The translations under genes and the position numbers were made by a program. Shown piece after piece: positions 30,869 to 38,817 of a stretch of 64,000 nucleotides of DNA. The DNA is from Campylobacter concisus (GTDB lineage Bacteria; Campylobacterota; Campylobacteria; Campylobacterales; Campylobacteraceae). The stretch spans positions 1-64,000 of the forward strand of contig NZ_JAAKZC010000004.1 of NCBI RefSeq assembly GCF_015230015.1, in the 5' to 3' direction. Within the stretch, counting starts at the first letter, position 1. Every line of letters starts with the position of its first letter. Under the pieces are notes generated by a model. That model saw only the letters and a list, made by a program, of their open reading frames with translations. It had not been told where the DNA came from and did no database searches.

Positions 30869-31707
30869 GCATAAGAATAATGAGCCAAGTTTGGAATATG
30901 GAAATCGACGATAGCACTACAAAACTAACGCTTATGGCTTTGGCTGACTTTTCAGATGATGAGGGTTACTGCTACCCTAGCTATGAAGTTTTAGCTAAAA
31001 AAATATCAAAATCAAAAAGAACAGCGATAAGAGCAGTTGAAAAATTAACCGAGCTTGGATTTTTACAAAAAGAAAAAAGAGAATTAAAAGACGGAACAAG
31101 TAGTGCAAATCTATACAAAATTTTAAGTGAAAATGAGAGGGTGACACAGACGCACCCTAGGGTGACAAACGAAAAAGAGAGGGTGACAAGTATGACACTA
31201 CCTAGTGACACAGATGACACCCCTAGGGTGACAAGTATGTCACCGTGTAGTGACAAGGGTGTCACCCCTATTAATATAACCACCAATAGAACCGTCAGTA
31301 GAACCGTCAATGAACCGTCAATTAACCCCCTACCCCCTAAGGACATTTCACTACCTGACTTCATCGATCCGAACCTATGGCAAGACTATCTAGCCTACAA
31401 GAAAGAGCGCAAAGAAAAACTAAGCGATAAGGGTATCGAGATGAAATTTAGCGAGTGGGCTAAATGGGCAAGCGAGGGCATAGACGTCAATGCCTGCATA
31501 CGAGAAGCAATGCGAAATGAGTGGCAAGGGGTCTTTAAGCCAAAGCCTAGCTACGGCGCAAAGGTGGCTAGTAGCGCACAAGGCATAAGCGATAATAACC
31601 CTCACGGGCTAAAACAAGGCACTTTAAACACAATGGCGGCGTTTAGGGAGCTAGCTAGAGAAATGAGAAAAAACGGAAAAAGTGACTTAGTAGGAGATTT
31701 TCAATGA
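30865..31707 (+). CDS. Phage replication initiator (O-like, HTH)
   Basis: 280 aa. The N-terminal ~90 residues carry a MarR/HTH_36-like domain (WNMEIDDSTTKLTLMALADFSDDEGYCYPSYEVLAKKISKSKRTAIRAVEKLTELGFLQKEKRELKDG). A low-complexity segment (about 95-155) is encoded by an iteron array. The C-terminal half (DPNLWQDYLAYKKERKEKLSDKGIEMKFSEWAKWASEGIDVNACIREAMRNEWQGVF) is like that of phage replication proteins. A lambda-O-like layout with the origin inside the gene is likely. The ribosome-binding site is GGAGGG. Confidence 0.75.
   Translation: MSIRIMSQVWNMEIDDSTTKLTLMALADFSDDEGYCYPSYEVLAKKISKSKRTAIRAVEKLTELGFLQKEKRELKDGTSSANLYKILSENERVTQTHPRVTNEKERVTSMTLPSDTDDTPRVTSMSPCSDKGVTPINITTNRTVSRTVNEPSINPLPPKDISLPDFIDPNLWQDYLAYKKERKEKLSDKGIEMKFSEWAKWASEGIDVNACIREAMRNEWQGVFKPKPSYGAKVASSAQGISDNNPHGLKQGTLNTMAAFRELAREMRKNGKSDLVGDFQ
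31140..31320 (+). repeat. Iteron array: candidate prophage replication origin
   Basis: (G/A)GTGACA direct repeats start at 31140, 31161, 31182, 31204, 31227 and 31249, at 21-23 bp spacing, with inverted TGTCACC at 31238 and 31260. A second set, GAACCGTCA, occurs at 31289, 31301 and 31312. It lies inside the O-like initiator gene, as the lambda origin does. Confidence 0.65.
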
Positions 31708-32330
31708 TGATACAAGAATTTTACGGCGTATTTATGCCGACAGTGGAGTATTACGGAGCGAATTTAAGTAAAGCCGTGATCGCACTTTATTTTGAGGACT
31801 TAATGGACTACGAGGCGAGCGAATTAGCTGCGGCGCTAAAACTAGTTAGACAAACGCGAAAATATCCTACTATGCCTACGTCTGCGGAAATTTTAGAAGC
31901 GCTTAACGGGGACGAGGGCGACAAAGCGCAAAAAGCGTTAGACGAGCTAGCTTACGCGATAAGACGCTACGGACCTTATCGTAGCGTATGCTTTAAAGAC
32001 GGAGCGATAATGTCAGTAGTGCGTGCTAGGGGTGGCTGGGTAAAGGTTTGCAACCTAGAAGGGCAAGACTGGGAAAATTTTAAAAAGTGGGACTTCGCTA
32101 AGCTTTACAAGATCTATGCAAAAACCCCGCAAATTTGTCCTGATTATCTAATCGGCGAGAGTGAGGCGGATAACGGCTTTAACGGCGTAGGTGGAAACGA
32201 GCCAGTATATTTTATCGGCGGAGCTAACGACGGTAAATTTATGGGCGCGGCTAAATTTAAAGCCTTAACGGCGCAAAAATCACCTATTAAGGCGATATTA
32301 ACGGGCGTGATAAAAAGAATTGGCGCATAA
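31704..32330 (+). CDS. Hypothetical replication-arm protein, 208 aa
   Basis: It starts MMIQEFYGVFMPTVEYYGANLSKAVIALYFEDLMDYEASELAAALKLVRQTRKYPTMPTSAEILEAL, a helical layout reminiscent of phage replication loader or P-like proteins. Its position directly after the O-like gene (ATGA overlap) supports a role in loading the host helicase. No ATPase motif is present. Not firmly identified. Confidence 0.55.
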   Translation: MMIQEFYGVFMPTVEYYGANLSKAVIALYFEDLMDYEASELAAALKLVRQTRKYPTMPTSAEILEALNGDEGDKAQKALDELAYAIRRYGPYRSVCFKDGAIMSVVRARGGWVKVCNLEGQDWENFKKWDFAKLYKIYAKTPQICPDYLIGESEADNGFNGVGGNEPVYFIGGANDGKFMGAAKFKALTAQKSPIKAILTGVIKRIGA

Positions 32331-32331
32331 G

Positions 32332-32943
32332 ATGAAAGTTTTAAATCTTTTTGCAGGGCTTGGTGGTAACCGCAAGTATTGGGACGATGTGGCAAGAGAA
32401 AAAGGCGTAAGCATAGAGGTAACAGCCGTTGAGTTTGACCCTGAAATAGCAAAAGCTTATGCAAAACGCTATCCAAATGACAACGTGATAGTAGGTGATG
32501 CTTGGGATTATGCCACTAAAAACTATTTAGATTTTGACTTTATTTGGGCTAGCCCTCCGTGTCAAACTCATAGCAGATTAAACATAGCAAATAATATCCG
32601 TAATGATCGAACAAAAAGGCTACCTGATTTTAGACTTTATGAATTAATCGTGTATTTAAAATACTTTTGCAAAAAAGCTTTTGTAATTGAAAACGTGGTG
32701 CCATTTTATGAGCCACTTATAAAGCCTACCGCTGAGATAGGAAGACACTATTTTTGGGCTAATTTTGATCTATTCTTTTTACATAACCCTAATTTTAGGA
32801 TCGTAACAAAGATCAAAGTTGGCGATTTTATGGATTTAGATTTGAATGAGTTTAAGATAAAAAACAAACGTCAAGCCATAAAAAATGAAGTTGATTATGA
32901 GATAGGCAAAAAGATATTTGAGCGTTATTTGGAGAGCAAATGA
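32332..32943 (+). CDS. C5-cytosine DNA methyltransferase (short, orphan)
   Basis: 203 aa from ATG 32332. Motif I is LNLFAGLGG (residues 5-12 region), and motif IV is WASPPCQTHS with nucleophile Cys77. Motif VI ENVVPFY lies near residue 124, and motif IX/X-like KRQAIKNEVDYEIGKKIFERY at the C-terminus. The target-recognition region is very short compared with typical m5C methylases (about 300-400 aa). No restriction partner is adjacent, so it probably protects phage DNA from host enzymes. Confidence 0.8.
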   Translation: MKVLNLFAGLGGNRKYWDDVAREKGVSIEVTAVEFDPEIAKAYAKRYPNDNVIVGDAWDYATKNYLDFDFIWASPPCQTHSRLNIANNIRNDRTKRLPDFRLYELIVYLKYFCKKAFVIENVVPFYEPLIKPTAEIGRHYFWANFDLFFLHNPNFRIVTKIKVGDFMDLDLNEFKIKNKRQAIKNEVDYEIGKKIFERYLESK

Positions 32944-33122
32944 AAGCCGTATATATCACGATAATCGAAAGCGGAGCTAGCATAATCGCAAAGGTAGCGG
33001 ACGAAAACAAAAAGATACTTGATAGCTTTGAGATAAGCCGTAAAGACGCAAGCGGAGTGCTTGAAATAATGAGAAAGTGGAACGAGAAGCACAAGGACGA
33101 TGACACAAAGGGGCTATTTTGA
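32940..33122 (+). CDS. Small prophage protein, 60 aa
   Basis: MKAVYITIIESGASIIAKVADENKKILDSFEISRKDASGVLEIMRKWNEKHK is a compact alpha/beta protein. It overlaps the methylase gene before it and the N6 methylase after it by one to four bases, so all three are coupled. Function unknown. Confidence 0.55.
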   Translation: MKAVYITIIESGASIIAKVADENKKILDSFEISRKDASGVLEIMRKWNEKHKDDDTKGLF

Positions 33123-33958
33123 TGAATACATTTAACACCGCCCCTTTGCCATTTCAAGGACAGAAAAGAAACTTTATTAAGCATTTTAGAGAGCTTATAA
33201 AAGACGAGTTTAGAGCACATCGGAACGGAGTTTTTATTGATGCTTTTGGCGGCTCTGGGCTACTTAGCCACAACATAAAGCAAATTTACCCTAATGCAAG
33301 GGTAATTTATAACGACTACGATAATTACAGCCAGAGGCTGGCAAATATAGAGGCAACAAACGAGATTTTACAGGCAATAGAGCCTATCACAAAAAAATAT
33401 AAAAAGGGTGAAAAAATAAGTGGAGAGGATAGAGAAAAAATTATAAAAATTATAGATGAGTATATAAAAAGAGGATATTTCATCGACTGGCTAACGCTCA
33501 GCTCAAGGCTTCTTTTTCCTGGTAAATATGCTCATAATGAAGATGAATTAAAAAAAGAGAAAACATTTTTTATAAACACCTTAAAAATGTCTTTATACCA
33601 AGCAAATGGTTATTTAAAAGGCGTTGAGATAGCCCACAAAGATGCAATGGAGCTGATAAAAGAATTTGAAAATAAAGATGTTGTATTGGTTTTAGACCCA
33701 CCATATTTGCAAACGGATAAGGCTGGGTATAAATGCTTTTGGGGCTTAAGAGATTTTTTAAAGCTGATTAGACTAGTGCGAGAACCTTTTATATTTTTCT
33801 CAAGTGAAAATAGCGACATTTTGCCATACATAGACGACCGTGTAGAGTGTGGCGATAAAGTTTTTAAAGGTTACAGCCTGAAACAAGCAAAGTTAACTAA
33901 TGGACAAAGGAAGACTGATTATATGATTTATAAGAGCGGAGCAAGGGGGCTATTTTGA
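33122..33958 (+). CDS. N6-adenine DNA methyltransferase (D12 class)
   Basis: 278 aa from ATG 33122 (an upstream TTG would add one residue). Motifs: PFQGQKRNFIKHF near the N-terminus (motif X), FIDAFGGSGLLS (motif I, SAM binding), and VLVLDPPYLQTD (motif IV, DPPY, catalytic) near residue 185. It is similar to phage Dam-like methylases that modify a short adenine-containing site. Together with the C5 methylase it suggests layered DNA protection. The next gene overlaps by 4 bp. Confidence 0.87.
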   Translation: MNTFNTAPLPFQGQKRNFIKHFRELIKDEFRAHRNGVFIDAFGGSGLLSHNIKQIYPNARVIYNDYDNYSQRLANIEATNEILQAIEPITKKYKKGEKISGEDREKIIKIIDEYIKRGYFIDWLTLSSRLLFPGKYAHNEDELKKEKTFFINTLKMSLYQANGYLKGVEIAHKDAMELIKEFENKDVVLVLDPPYLQTDKAGYKCFWGLRDFLKLIRLVREPFIFFSSENSDILPYIDDRVECGDKVFKGYSLKQAKLTNGQRKTDYMIYKSGARGLF

Positions 33959-34215
33959 GATTAACAAGAAGTAAAAATAAAGCCTATCAGCTAAGACTAC
34001 TTGAAGCATACCCACTTTGCCAAATATGCGAGGAGCAACAAAGCATAGAGTGCCACCACGTACGATATGGCAGGTTTGGAGCAGATAAGGACGACAGTAA
34101 GCAAATAGCCGTTTGTAGAGAGTGCCATCAATGGTGCCACGCACACAAACACGAGAGCATAGAAAAATACGAGGAGGTAGCAGATGAGAACTGGCAACGT
34201 TTCGGTGAATGTTAG
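33955..34215 (+). CDS. HNH-type nuclease-like protein, 86 aa
   Basis: From TTG 33955. Zinc-ligand motifs are CQICEEQQSIECHHVRYGRFGADKDDSKQIAVCRECHQWCHAHKH, with CxxC, HH, CxxC and the catalytic-type His. It starts within the adenine methylase gene. Small HNH proteins near methylases may nick DNA at packaging or replication intermediates. It could alternatively be a recombination-junction protein like phage NinG. Confidence 0.65.
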   Translation: MRLTRSKNKAYQLRLLEAYPLCQICEEQQSIECHHVRYGRFGADKDDSKQIAVCRECHQWCHAHKHESIEKYEEVADENWQRFGEC

Positions 34216-34564
34216 GAACAAATATGGCAACAAAAAAACTAAAGGCTTTGATAGTGCAAAAGAGTGGCGTAGAAACCAAGAGCTAGAAGCCTTACAAAGA
34301 GCTGGAGAGATAAGCGAATTAAATCGCCAAGTGCCGTTTGTGCTAATGCCTAGTTTTGCCATAACAGACAAAAAAACAAAAAGTGGTCTTAGAACCGTGC
34401 GTGAGATCAGATACATAGCAGATTTTACCTATCGTCTTAAAGATGGCACACGCATCATTGAGGACGTAAAAGGAATGCAGACGGACGTTTTTAAAATCAA
34501 ACGAAAACTACTAGAGAGAGAAATAGCCCTTGGAGTGATAGAGGGCGAGTTTAGGATTTATTAG
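34184..34564 (+). CDS. DUF1064 family protein (PDDEXK-like)
   Basis: 126 aa. The family core NKYGNKKTKGFDSAKEWRRNQELEALQRAGEISELNRQVPFVLMP, then REIRYIADFTYRLKDGTRIIEDVKGMQTDVFKIKRKLL, has the D...(E)DVKG pattern of a PD-(D/E)XK nuclease fold. Found in many phages next to replication or packaging genes. It overlaps the HNH gene by 32 bp. Confidence 0.8.
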   Translation: MRTGNVSVNVRNKYGNKKTKGFDSAKEWRRNQELEALQRAGEISELNRQVPFVLMPSFAITDKKTKSGLRTVREIRYIADFTYRLKDGTRIIEDVKGMQTDVFKIKRKLLEREIALGVIEGEFRIY

Positions 34565-34568
34565 AAAA

Positions 34569-34922
34569 ATGGATTTGCCTAATTTAAAACATTTAGACGT
34601 ATTTTATGCCGTGCTTGATAAGTTTTACCCAGGCTGGGAAAAGAGAGAGGATCACTATTATTTAACGGAAATTTCGTTTTTAATAAGGGAAGTGTTAAAC
34701 AGCCCCTATACGGACGAAACTGTTATTAATAATCTAAGAGTAAGTGAGGTAAAGAAATACCAAAACGAGCTTAACACACTATTAAATACGCCTAAAGAGT
34801 TTTTAACTTGGGTATTAAAACATAGAATGTCAGCGGATAGGCGAAAGATGTGCCAAAGCAAATTTATAAAGCCTAAACGCAAATATAAAAAGAAAAAATA
34901 TCAACAATCGACTTTATTTTAG
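34569..34922 (+). CDS. Hypothetical prophage protein, 117 aa
   Basis: It starts MDLPNLKHLDVFYAVLDKFYPGWEKREDHYYLTEISFLIREVLNSPY and has a basic, lysine-rich tail (KPKRKYKKKKYQQSTLF). It could bind nucleic acid. No family recognised. It is located just before the terminase small-subunit candidate. Confidence 0.55.
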   Translation: MDLPNLKHLDVFYAVLDKFYPGWEKREDHYYLTEISFLIREVLNSPYTDETVINNLRVSEVKKYQNELNTLLNTPKEFLTWVLKHRMSADRRKMCQSKFIKPKRKYKKKKYQQSTLF

Positions 34923-34928
34923 GGGCAG

Positions 34929-35408
34929 ATGGTGGGAAAATTAACCGACAAGATAAAAGAGCAAATAATAGCTGATTATAAAGCAGGAGTAAGCCAAAAC
35001 CAACTAGCAAAAAACTACAAGCTAAGCCCAGCAACTATTAATAAGCTATGCAAGAATATCCCTCAAGAAAATATCGAAATAGTGAATACTTTAGTGAATA
35101 CTGCGATAGCGACGAATAGGGCATTAGAGGGGAAAAGCCAAATAGAAGTGAATAGTATAGAGCGAATAGTAGATGAAAAAACAAGGCATTTACTATATTT
35201 TCAGAACGCAGCACTTAGAAATCAAAAAATAGCCGATGAGATGCTAGAGATGAGTGATAAGATAGCAGACGTTGAAGCTCACAGCAGGATCACGGCTAGA
35301 AACAAAGAGACTGTGCTAGGGCGTGAGGCTGATACGGTGATCAATAATGCAAACGTGCAAAGCGAGCAAAAGATAATCATTGAGAGAAAGGAGCTAAAGG
35401 GTGAATAA
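34929..35408 (+). CDS. Probable terminase small subunit
   Basis: 159 aa. The N-terminal HTH, LTDKIKEQIIADYKAGVSQNQLAKNYKLSPATINKLCK, is typical of small terminase DNA recognition. A helical oligomerisation region follows (IERIVDEKTRHLLYFQNAALRNQKIADEMLEMSDKIADVEAHSRIT). The order small terminase, large terminase, portal is conserved in tailed phages and is the main support. Confidence 0.65.
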   Translation: MVGKLTDKIKEQIIADYKAGVSQNQLAKNYKLSPATINKLCKNIPQENIEIVNTLVNTAIATNRALEGKSQIEVNSIERIVDEKTRHLLYFQNAALRNQKIADEMLEMSDKIADVEAHSRITARNKETVLGREADTVINNANVQSEQKIIIERKELKGE

Positions 35409-35517
35409 AATTACTTGGGCAGATATTGTCTTTTGCGTAGTCGTGAGTATGGCTATTGCAAGCGTGATCTGCGTTTGGCTCTTTATTGAGGCGATATTTG
35501 AAAAGGTGGCAGGGTGA
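35401..35517 (+). CDS. 38-aa membrane protein between terminase genes
   Basis: From GTG 35401, with AAGGAG upstream, the frame reads MNKITWADIVFCVVVSMAIA then SVICVWLFIEAIFEKVAG, one hydrophobic helix. It overlaps both terminase genes by a few bases. Function unknown. Confidence 0.45.
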   Translation: MNKITWADIVFCVVVSMAIASVICVWLFIEAIFEKVAG

Positions 35518-36803
35518 GCGATATAAATCTAAGCCTAACCTATACGCCGTGGCAAAAAGAAGTTTTTTTTGAAAATACTGCACGCTTCACCACAATAGAG
35601 AAAGGGCGCCGTGTAGGATTTACCAAGGGCATAGCAAACGCTACGATTGAGTGGCTTTTAGAGGGTAAAAAAGTGCTTTGGGTAGATACTATCACGTCAA
35701 ACCTACAAAGATATTATGAACGCTATTTTTTGCCTGAGCTAAAAGCTCTACCAAAAGAGTTGTATAAATTTCACGCTCAGGACAAAAAGCTAAGCATCGG
35801 AGAGGGCTATCTTGATATGAGAAGTGCAGAACGCCCAGAAAATATTGAGGGCTTTGGCTACGATATAGTAATCCTAAACGAGGCAGGCATAATCTTGAAA
35901 GACGCCTATCTTTGGGACAACGCTATAAGAGCGATGCTACTGGATAATCCAAAATCAAGAGCATTTATAGGCGGCGTGCCAAAAGGCAAGAACCGCTTTT
36001 ATGATCTTGCAAAGCGCGGCATGAGCGGAGATAAAGACTGGAAAAACTATCAAATATCAAGCTTTAATAATCCACTACTCAAAAAAGAGCAGATAGACGA
36101 GATGGTGGCAGAGCTTGGCGGTATAGATAGCGATGTAGTGCGCCAAGAGATATACGGCGAGTTTTTAGACACAACCTCAAATGTGCTATTTAACCTTGCT
36201 TTGATAGAAAACGCCTTTAGCACACAGATGCCAAACGAAAAAGCTAGCATTGTTTGGGGACTAGACGTGGCACGTGAGGGAGATGATGAAAGCGTACTTT
36301 GTGTTAGGCAAGGATACGGCGTCACAAACTTTTATACTTTTCGGCTTGATAGTGTGACAGCTTTAGCAAGGGAGATTTTTGGAATATATGAGAGAAGTGA
36401 GGATAAGCCAGACGCTATTTTTATTGATAGTGTTGGTGTTGGTGCTGGTGTGTTTGATACTCTAGTGGATTTTGGCTTGCGTGGTATAGCGAGAGAGGCA
36501 AAATTTTCATACAAAGCTACAAATGAGAAGCTTTATGCTAACAAGAGAGCAGAGGCTTATTTCACACTCAAAGAGAAATTTAGGCTACTTAGTATCGTGC
36601 CAAATGACAAACTCAAAAAACAGCTTAGCACTATTAGTTTTTATTACGACAAAAAAGAGCGCTACTTGCTCTTGCCAAAAGAGAATATCAAAAAAGAGTT
36701 TGGCTTTAGCCCTGACCTTGCAGATGCGTTGGCTTTGACATTTTTTGATCCATTGCCAGCAAAAATCAACACAATCAACTATGATGACGGAGATATTTGG
36801 TGA
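35514..36803 (+). CDS. Terminase large subunit
   Basis: 429 aa from GTG 35514. The ATPase domain has a Walker-A-like KGRRVGFTKG (about residues 30-39) and a Walker-B-like YDIVILNEAG, where Asn replaces the usual Asp. The C-terminal nuclease domain shows WGLDVAREGDDESVLCV, AIFIDSVGVGAGVFD and DLADALALTFFD acidic residues (RNase H-like). It packages DNA into proheads through the portal encoded downstream. Confidence 0.88.
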   Translation: MSDINLSLTYTPWQKEVFFENTARFTTIEKGRRVGFTKGIANATIEWLLEGKKVLWVDTITSNLQRYYERYFLPELKALPKELYKFHAQDKKLSIGEGYLDMRSAERPENIEGFGYDIVILNEAGIILKDAYLWDNAIRAMLLDNPKSRAFIGGVPKGKNRFYDLAKRGMSGDKDWKNYQISSFNNPLLKKEQIDEMVAELGGIDSDVVRQEIYGEFLDTTSNVLFNLALIENAFSTQMPNEKASIVWGLDVAREGDDESVLCVRQGYGVTNFYTFRLDSVTALAREIFGIYERSEDKPDAIFIDSVGVGAGVFDTLVDFGLRGIAREAKFSYKATNEKLYANKRAEAYFTLKEKFRLLSIVPNDKLKKQLSTISFYYDKKERYLLLPKENIKKEFGFSPDLADALALTFFDPLPAKINTINYDDGDIW

Positions 36804-37099
36804 AAGAGTGTCAAAATTGGGTAGATTTGAGAAAACAAATCGAGTATATTTTTGAGCGTATTGATGTAGAGCTAATTAGAAAGGTGGCAACGCTTGATGA
36901 TGAGGCTTTGCGTCTTTGTTTTTGCGTGATGATTTGCGAGTGGCTTAAGGGTGCAAAATTTATCCCTACAAAACAAGCTAGAGTAAAACTTGCAACAGCT
37001 CTAAAAGAAAAAGGGGTCGATAAAAAACGAGTGAAAGAGCTAACAAATATCAGCAGAAGCACAATTTACAGAGTAGGACACGAAAATGACGAACGATGA
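36797..37099 (+). CDS. Hypothetical protein, ~100 aa, HTH C-terminus
   Basis: It starts at TTG 36797 or GTG 36800. It is helical with KEKGVDKKRVKELTNISRSTIYRVG at the C-terminus, which resembles a HTH. It overlaps the terminase gene at its start and the portal gene at its end. Function unknown; possibly a packaging regulator. Confidence 0.5.
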   Translation: MVKECQNWVDLRKQIEYIFERIDVELIRKVATLDDEALRLCFCVMICEWLKGAKFIPTKQARVKLATALKEKGVDKKRVKELTNISRSTIYRVGHENDER

Positions 37100-38660
37100 A
37101 AGAATAAGCTATCTCGAGGAGCTAGTGCAAACAGCATACAATGGCTATGCGGAGTACAAGCCTTTTTTTGACAAACTAAATGATGCGTATTTGCTCTTAT
37201 TAGAAAGCGAGCAGTATCATAGCCTCAAAGAGAGGAACAAAAGCAAAAACTACATACCAAAACTAAACTCAAAAGCTAAAAGGATATATGACGGCTTAAC
37301 CGAAACTTACTTTAACAATGATACATTTGCCAAGCTAGAACCGTATATAAACTCAACGCATGATGTGATCGACAAGTGGCAAGAGGCACTAAATTTCTAT
37401 TGCGACAAGATAAATTTATACAAAGTTTTTGCACCGATTTTTTTAAAATCTGCCTTTTCGGCAAGCTCGGTGGTAAAAGTGTTTTGGGCTAAAGATGAGG
37501 CAAAGATAGAGGAAGTAGATATAAATGACATCTATTTTGACCCTGATGCAAAAAACACGGACGACATCCGCTATATCGTGCATAGAATTTACCTCACGAC
37601 AAACGACATCAAAAAGCTAATCAAGAATAAAACTTTTAAACAAATCGATCTAAGCGAGAATAGACCTTATGAGAGAATTTGCTTAAATGAAATTTATGAA
37701 CTAAACGACGATAAATGGAGCGTTAGCACGCTTTACAATAGCGAGTTGCTAAGAGATAAAATAGAGCTAAAGGACGGACAGCCTTTTGTTTTTGGCTATA
37801 TGCTACCGCAAACAAGAAGAAACATAGACCAAACTTTTGTTTGTGCTTATGGAGAGCCTGCGCTTGCTTCACTTTTACCGTTGCAGGATGAGCTAAACGC
37901 TATCAGAAACTCAATCACAGACGTGACAAGAAACCAAGCAATGCCAAAAATCATCTTTAATCGCAGCGCTAGCATATCAAGAGCTGATTTAGAACGTCCA
38001 AGCGGTGCAATATTCACCGATAGCCCAGCCGACATCAAGATCGTGCCACCTGGCGACATCAACGCTTCAATGGCAACAATACAAGTGATCGAGCAAGAGA
38101 TGAGCGAGGTAAGCGGTGTTAGCCCTCAACAAAATGGAGCACCTGCAACTAGGCAAGAAACAGCAACAATGGCATCAATTATGGCAAATGAGGGGAGTGT
38201 CAGACTTCAAGGCTATATCAGAACTTACAATGAGACCTTTTTTGAGCCTATATTTGAACGTCTTGCATTCTTAGTTTGGAAATACGGCGACCCATTGTTT
38301 TTTGCAGGCTTTAACCGCGGAGAGGTACCGAGCTTCAACATCAACCTAAACACTGGTATAGGAGCGCTCAACAAAGAGGTGCAAAAGAAAAGCCTAATGG
38401 ACGCTAGCCAAGTAATAGCAGCTCAATTTGGTATGTGCTTGCAATTACAAGACGGCGAGGGTGCAAATAGAATGAAAGAAGCAAACGAGAAAATCCTATT
38501 AGAGCTATTGCCACTATATGGCATAAAAGACCCAGAGAATTTTATCGGAAAGGAGAGTGAGCTTGCTAAACAATTTAAGCCACAGGCTATTTTGCCAAGC
38601 GTGGCAAGCCTTGACGCAGAAGCAGGAGCTTTACCAGCTGACGCAATGCCAAGCGTTTAG
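37086..38660 (+). CDS. Portal protein
   Basis: 524 aa. Portal features are a helical N-terminus and a central region with VVKVFWAKDEAKIEEVDINDIYFDPDAKNTDDIRYIVHRIYLT. Then come ICLNEIYELNDDKW, LPLQDELNAIRNSITDVTRNQAMPKIIFNRSASISRADLERPSGAIF, and EQEMSEVSGVSPQQNGAPATRQETATMASIMANEGSVRLQGYIRTYNETFFEPIFERL. It most resembles P22-like podovirus portals. Its last 104 bp overlap another gene in a different frame. Confidence 0.85.
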   Translation: MTNDERISYLEELVQTAYNGYAEYKPFFDKLNDAYLLLLESEQYHSLKERNKSKNYIPKLNSKAKRIYDGLTETYFNNDTFAKLEPYINSTHDVIDKWQEALNFYCDKINLYKVFAPIFLKSAFSASSVVKVFWAKDEAKIEEVDINDIYFDPDAKNTDDIRYIVHRIYLTTNDIKKLIKNKTFKQIDLSENRPYERICLNEIYELNDDKWSVSTLYNSELLRDKIELKDGQPFVFGYMLPQTRRNIDQTFVCAYGEPALASLLPLQDELNAIRNSITDVTRNQAMPKIIFNRSASISRADLERPSGAIFTDSPADIKIVPPGDINASMATIQVIEQEMSEVSGVSPQQNGAPATRQETATMASIMANEGSVRLQGYIRTYNETFFEPIFERLAFLVWKYGDPLFFAGFNRGEVPSFNINLNTGIGALNKEVQKKSLMDASQVIAAQFGMCLQLQDGEGANRMKEANEKILLELLPLYGIKDPENFIGKESELAKQFKPQAILPSVASLDAEAGALPADAMPSV

Positions 38661-38814
38661 GGATTTTTCAGAATATCTATTAGGGCTTTATGCGGCAAGT
38701 GTGACCGCTAGCCAAAATGAAAAGAACAGCGATGAAATGAGGTTAAGGGCGATCGAGAACATAAAAACACTCGAAAGCCTTTTAAGTTTTTTTGAAAATT
38801 ACAAAGAGGAGTAA
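38557..38814 (+). CDS. Overlapping hypothetical protein, 85 aa
   Basis: GTG 38557 has an excellent ribosome-binding site (GGAAAGGAGA) inside the portal gene. The product MSLLNNLSHRLFCQAWQALTQKQ ... QNEKNSDEMRLRAIENIKTLESLLSFFENYKEE is helical. It ends 3 bp before the scaffold gene. A 104-bp overlap is unusual. A shorter product starting after the portal stop lacks a start codon with a site. Confidence 0.55.
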   Translation: MSLLNNLSHRLFCQAWQALTQKQELYQLTQCQAFRDFSEYLLGLYAASVTASQNEKNSDEMRLRAIENIKTLESLLSFFENYKEE

Positions 38815-38817
38815 TAA

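Noticed and set aside
31140..31270. CRISPR-like array
   Set aside because: The repeats are 7-9 bp with 21-23 bp spacing inside a coding gene, too short for CRISPR; they fit initiator-binding iterons.
32852..33220. Leftward ORF across the methylase genes
   Set aside because: No ribosome-binding site, and it covers three tightly packed rightward genes with recognised motifs.
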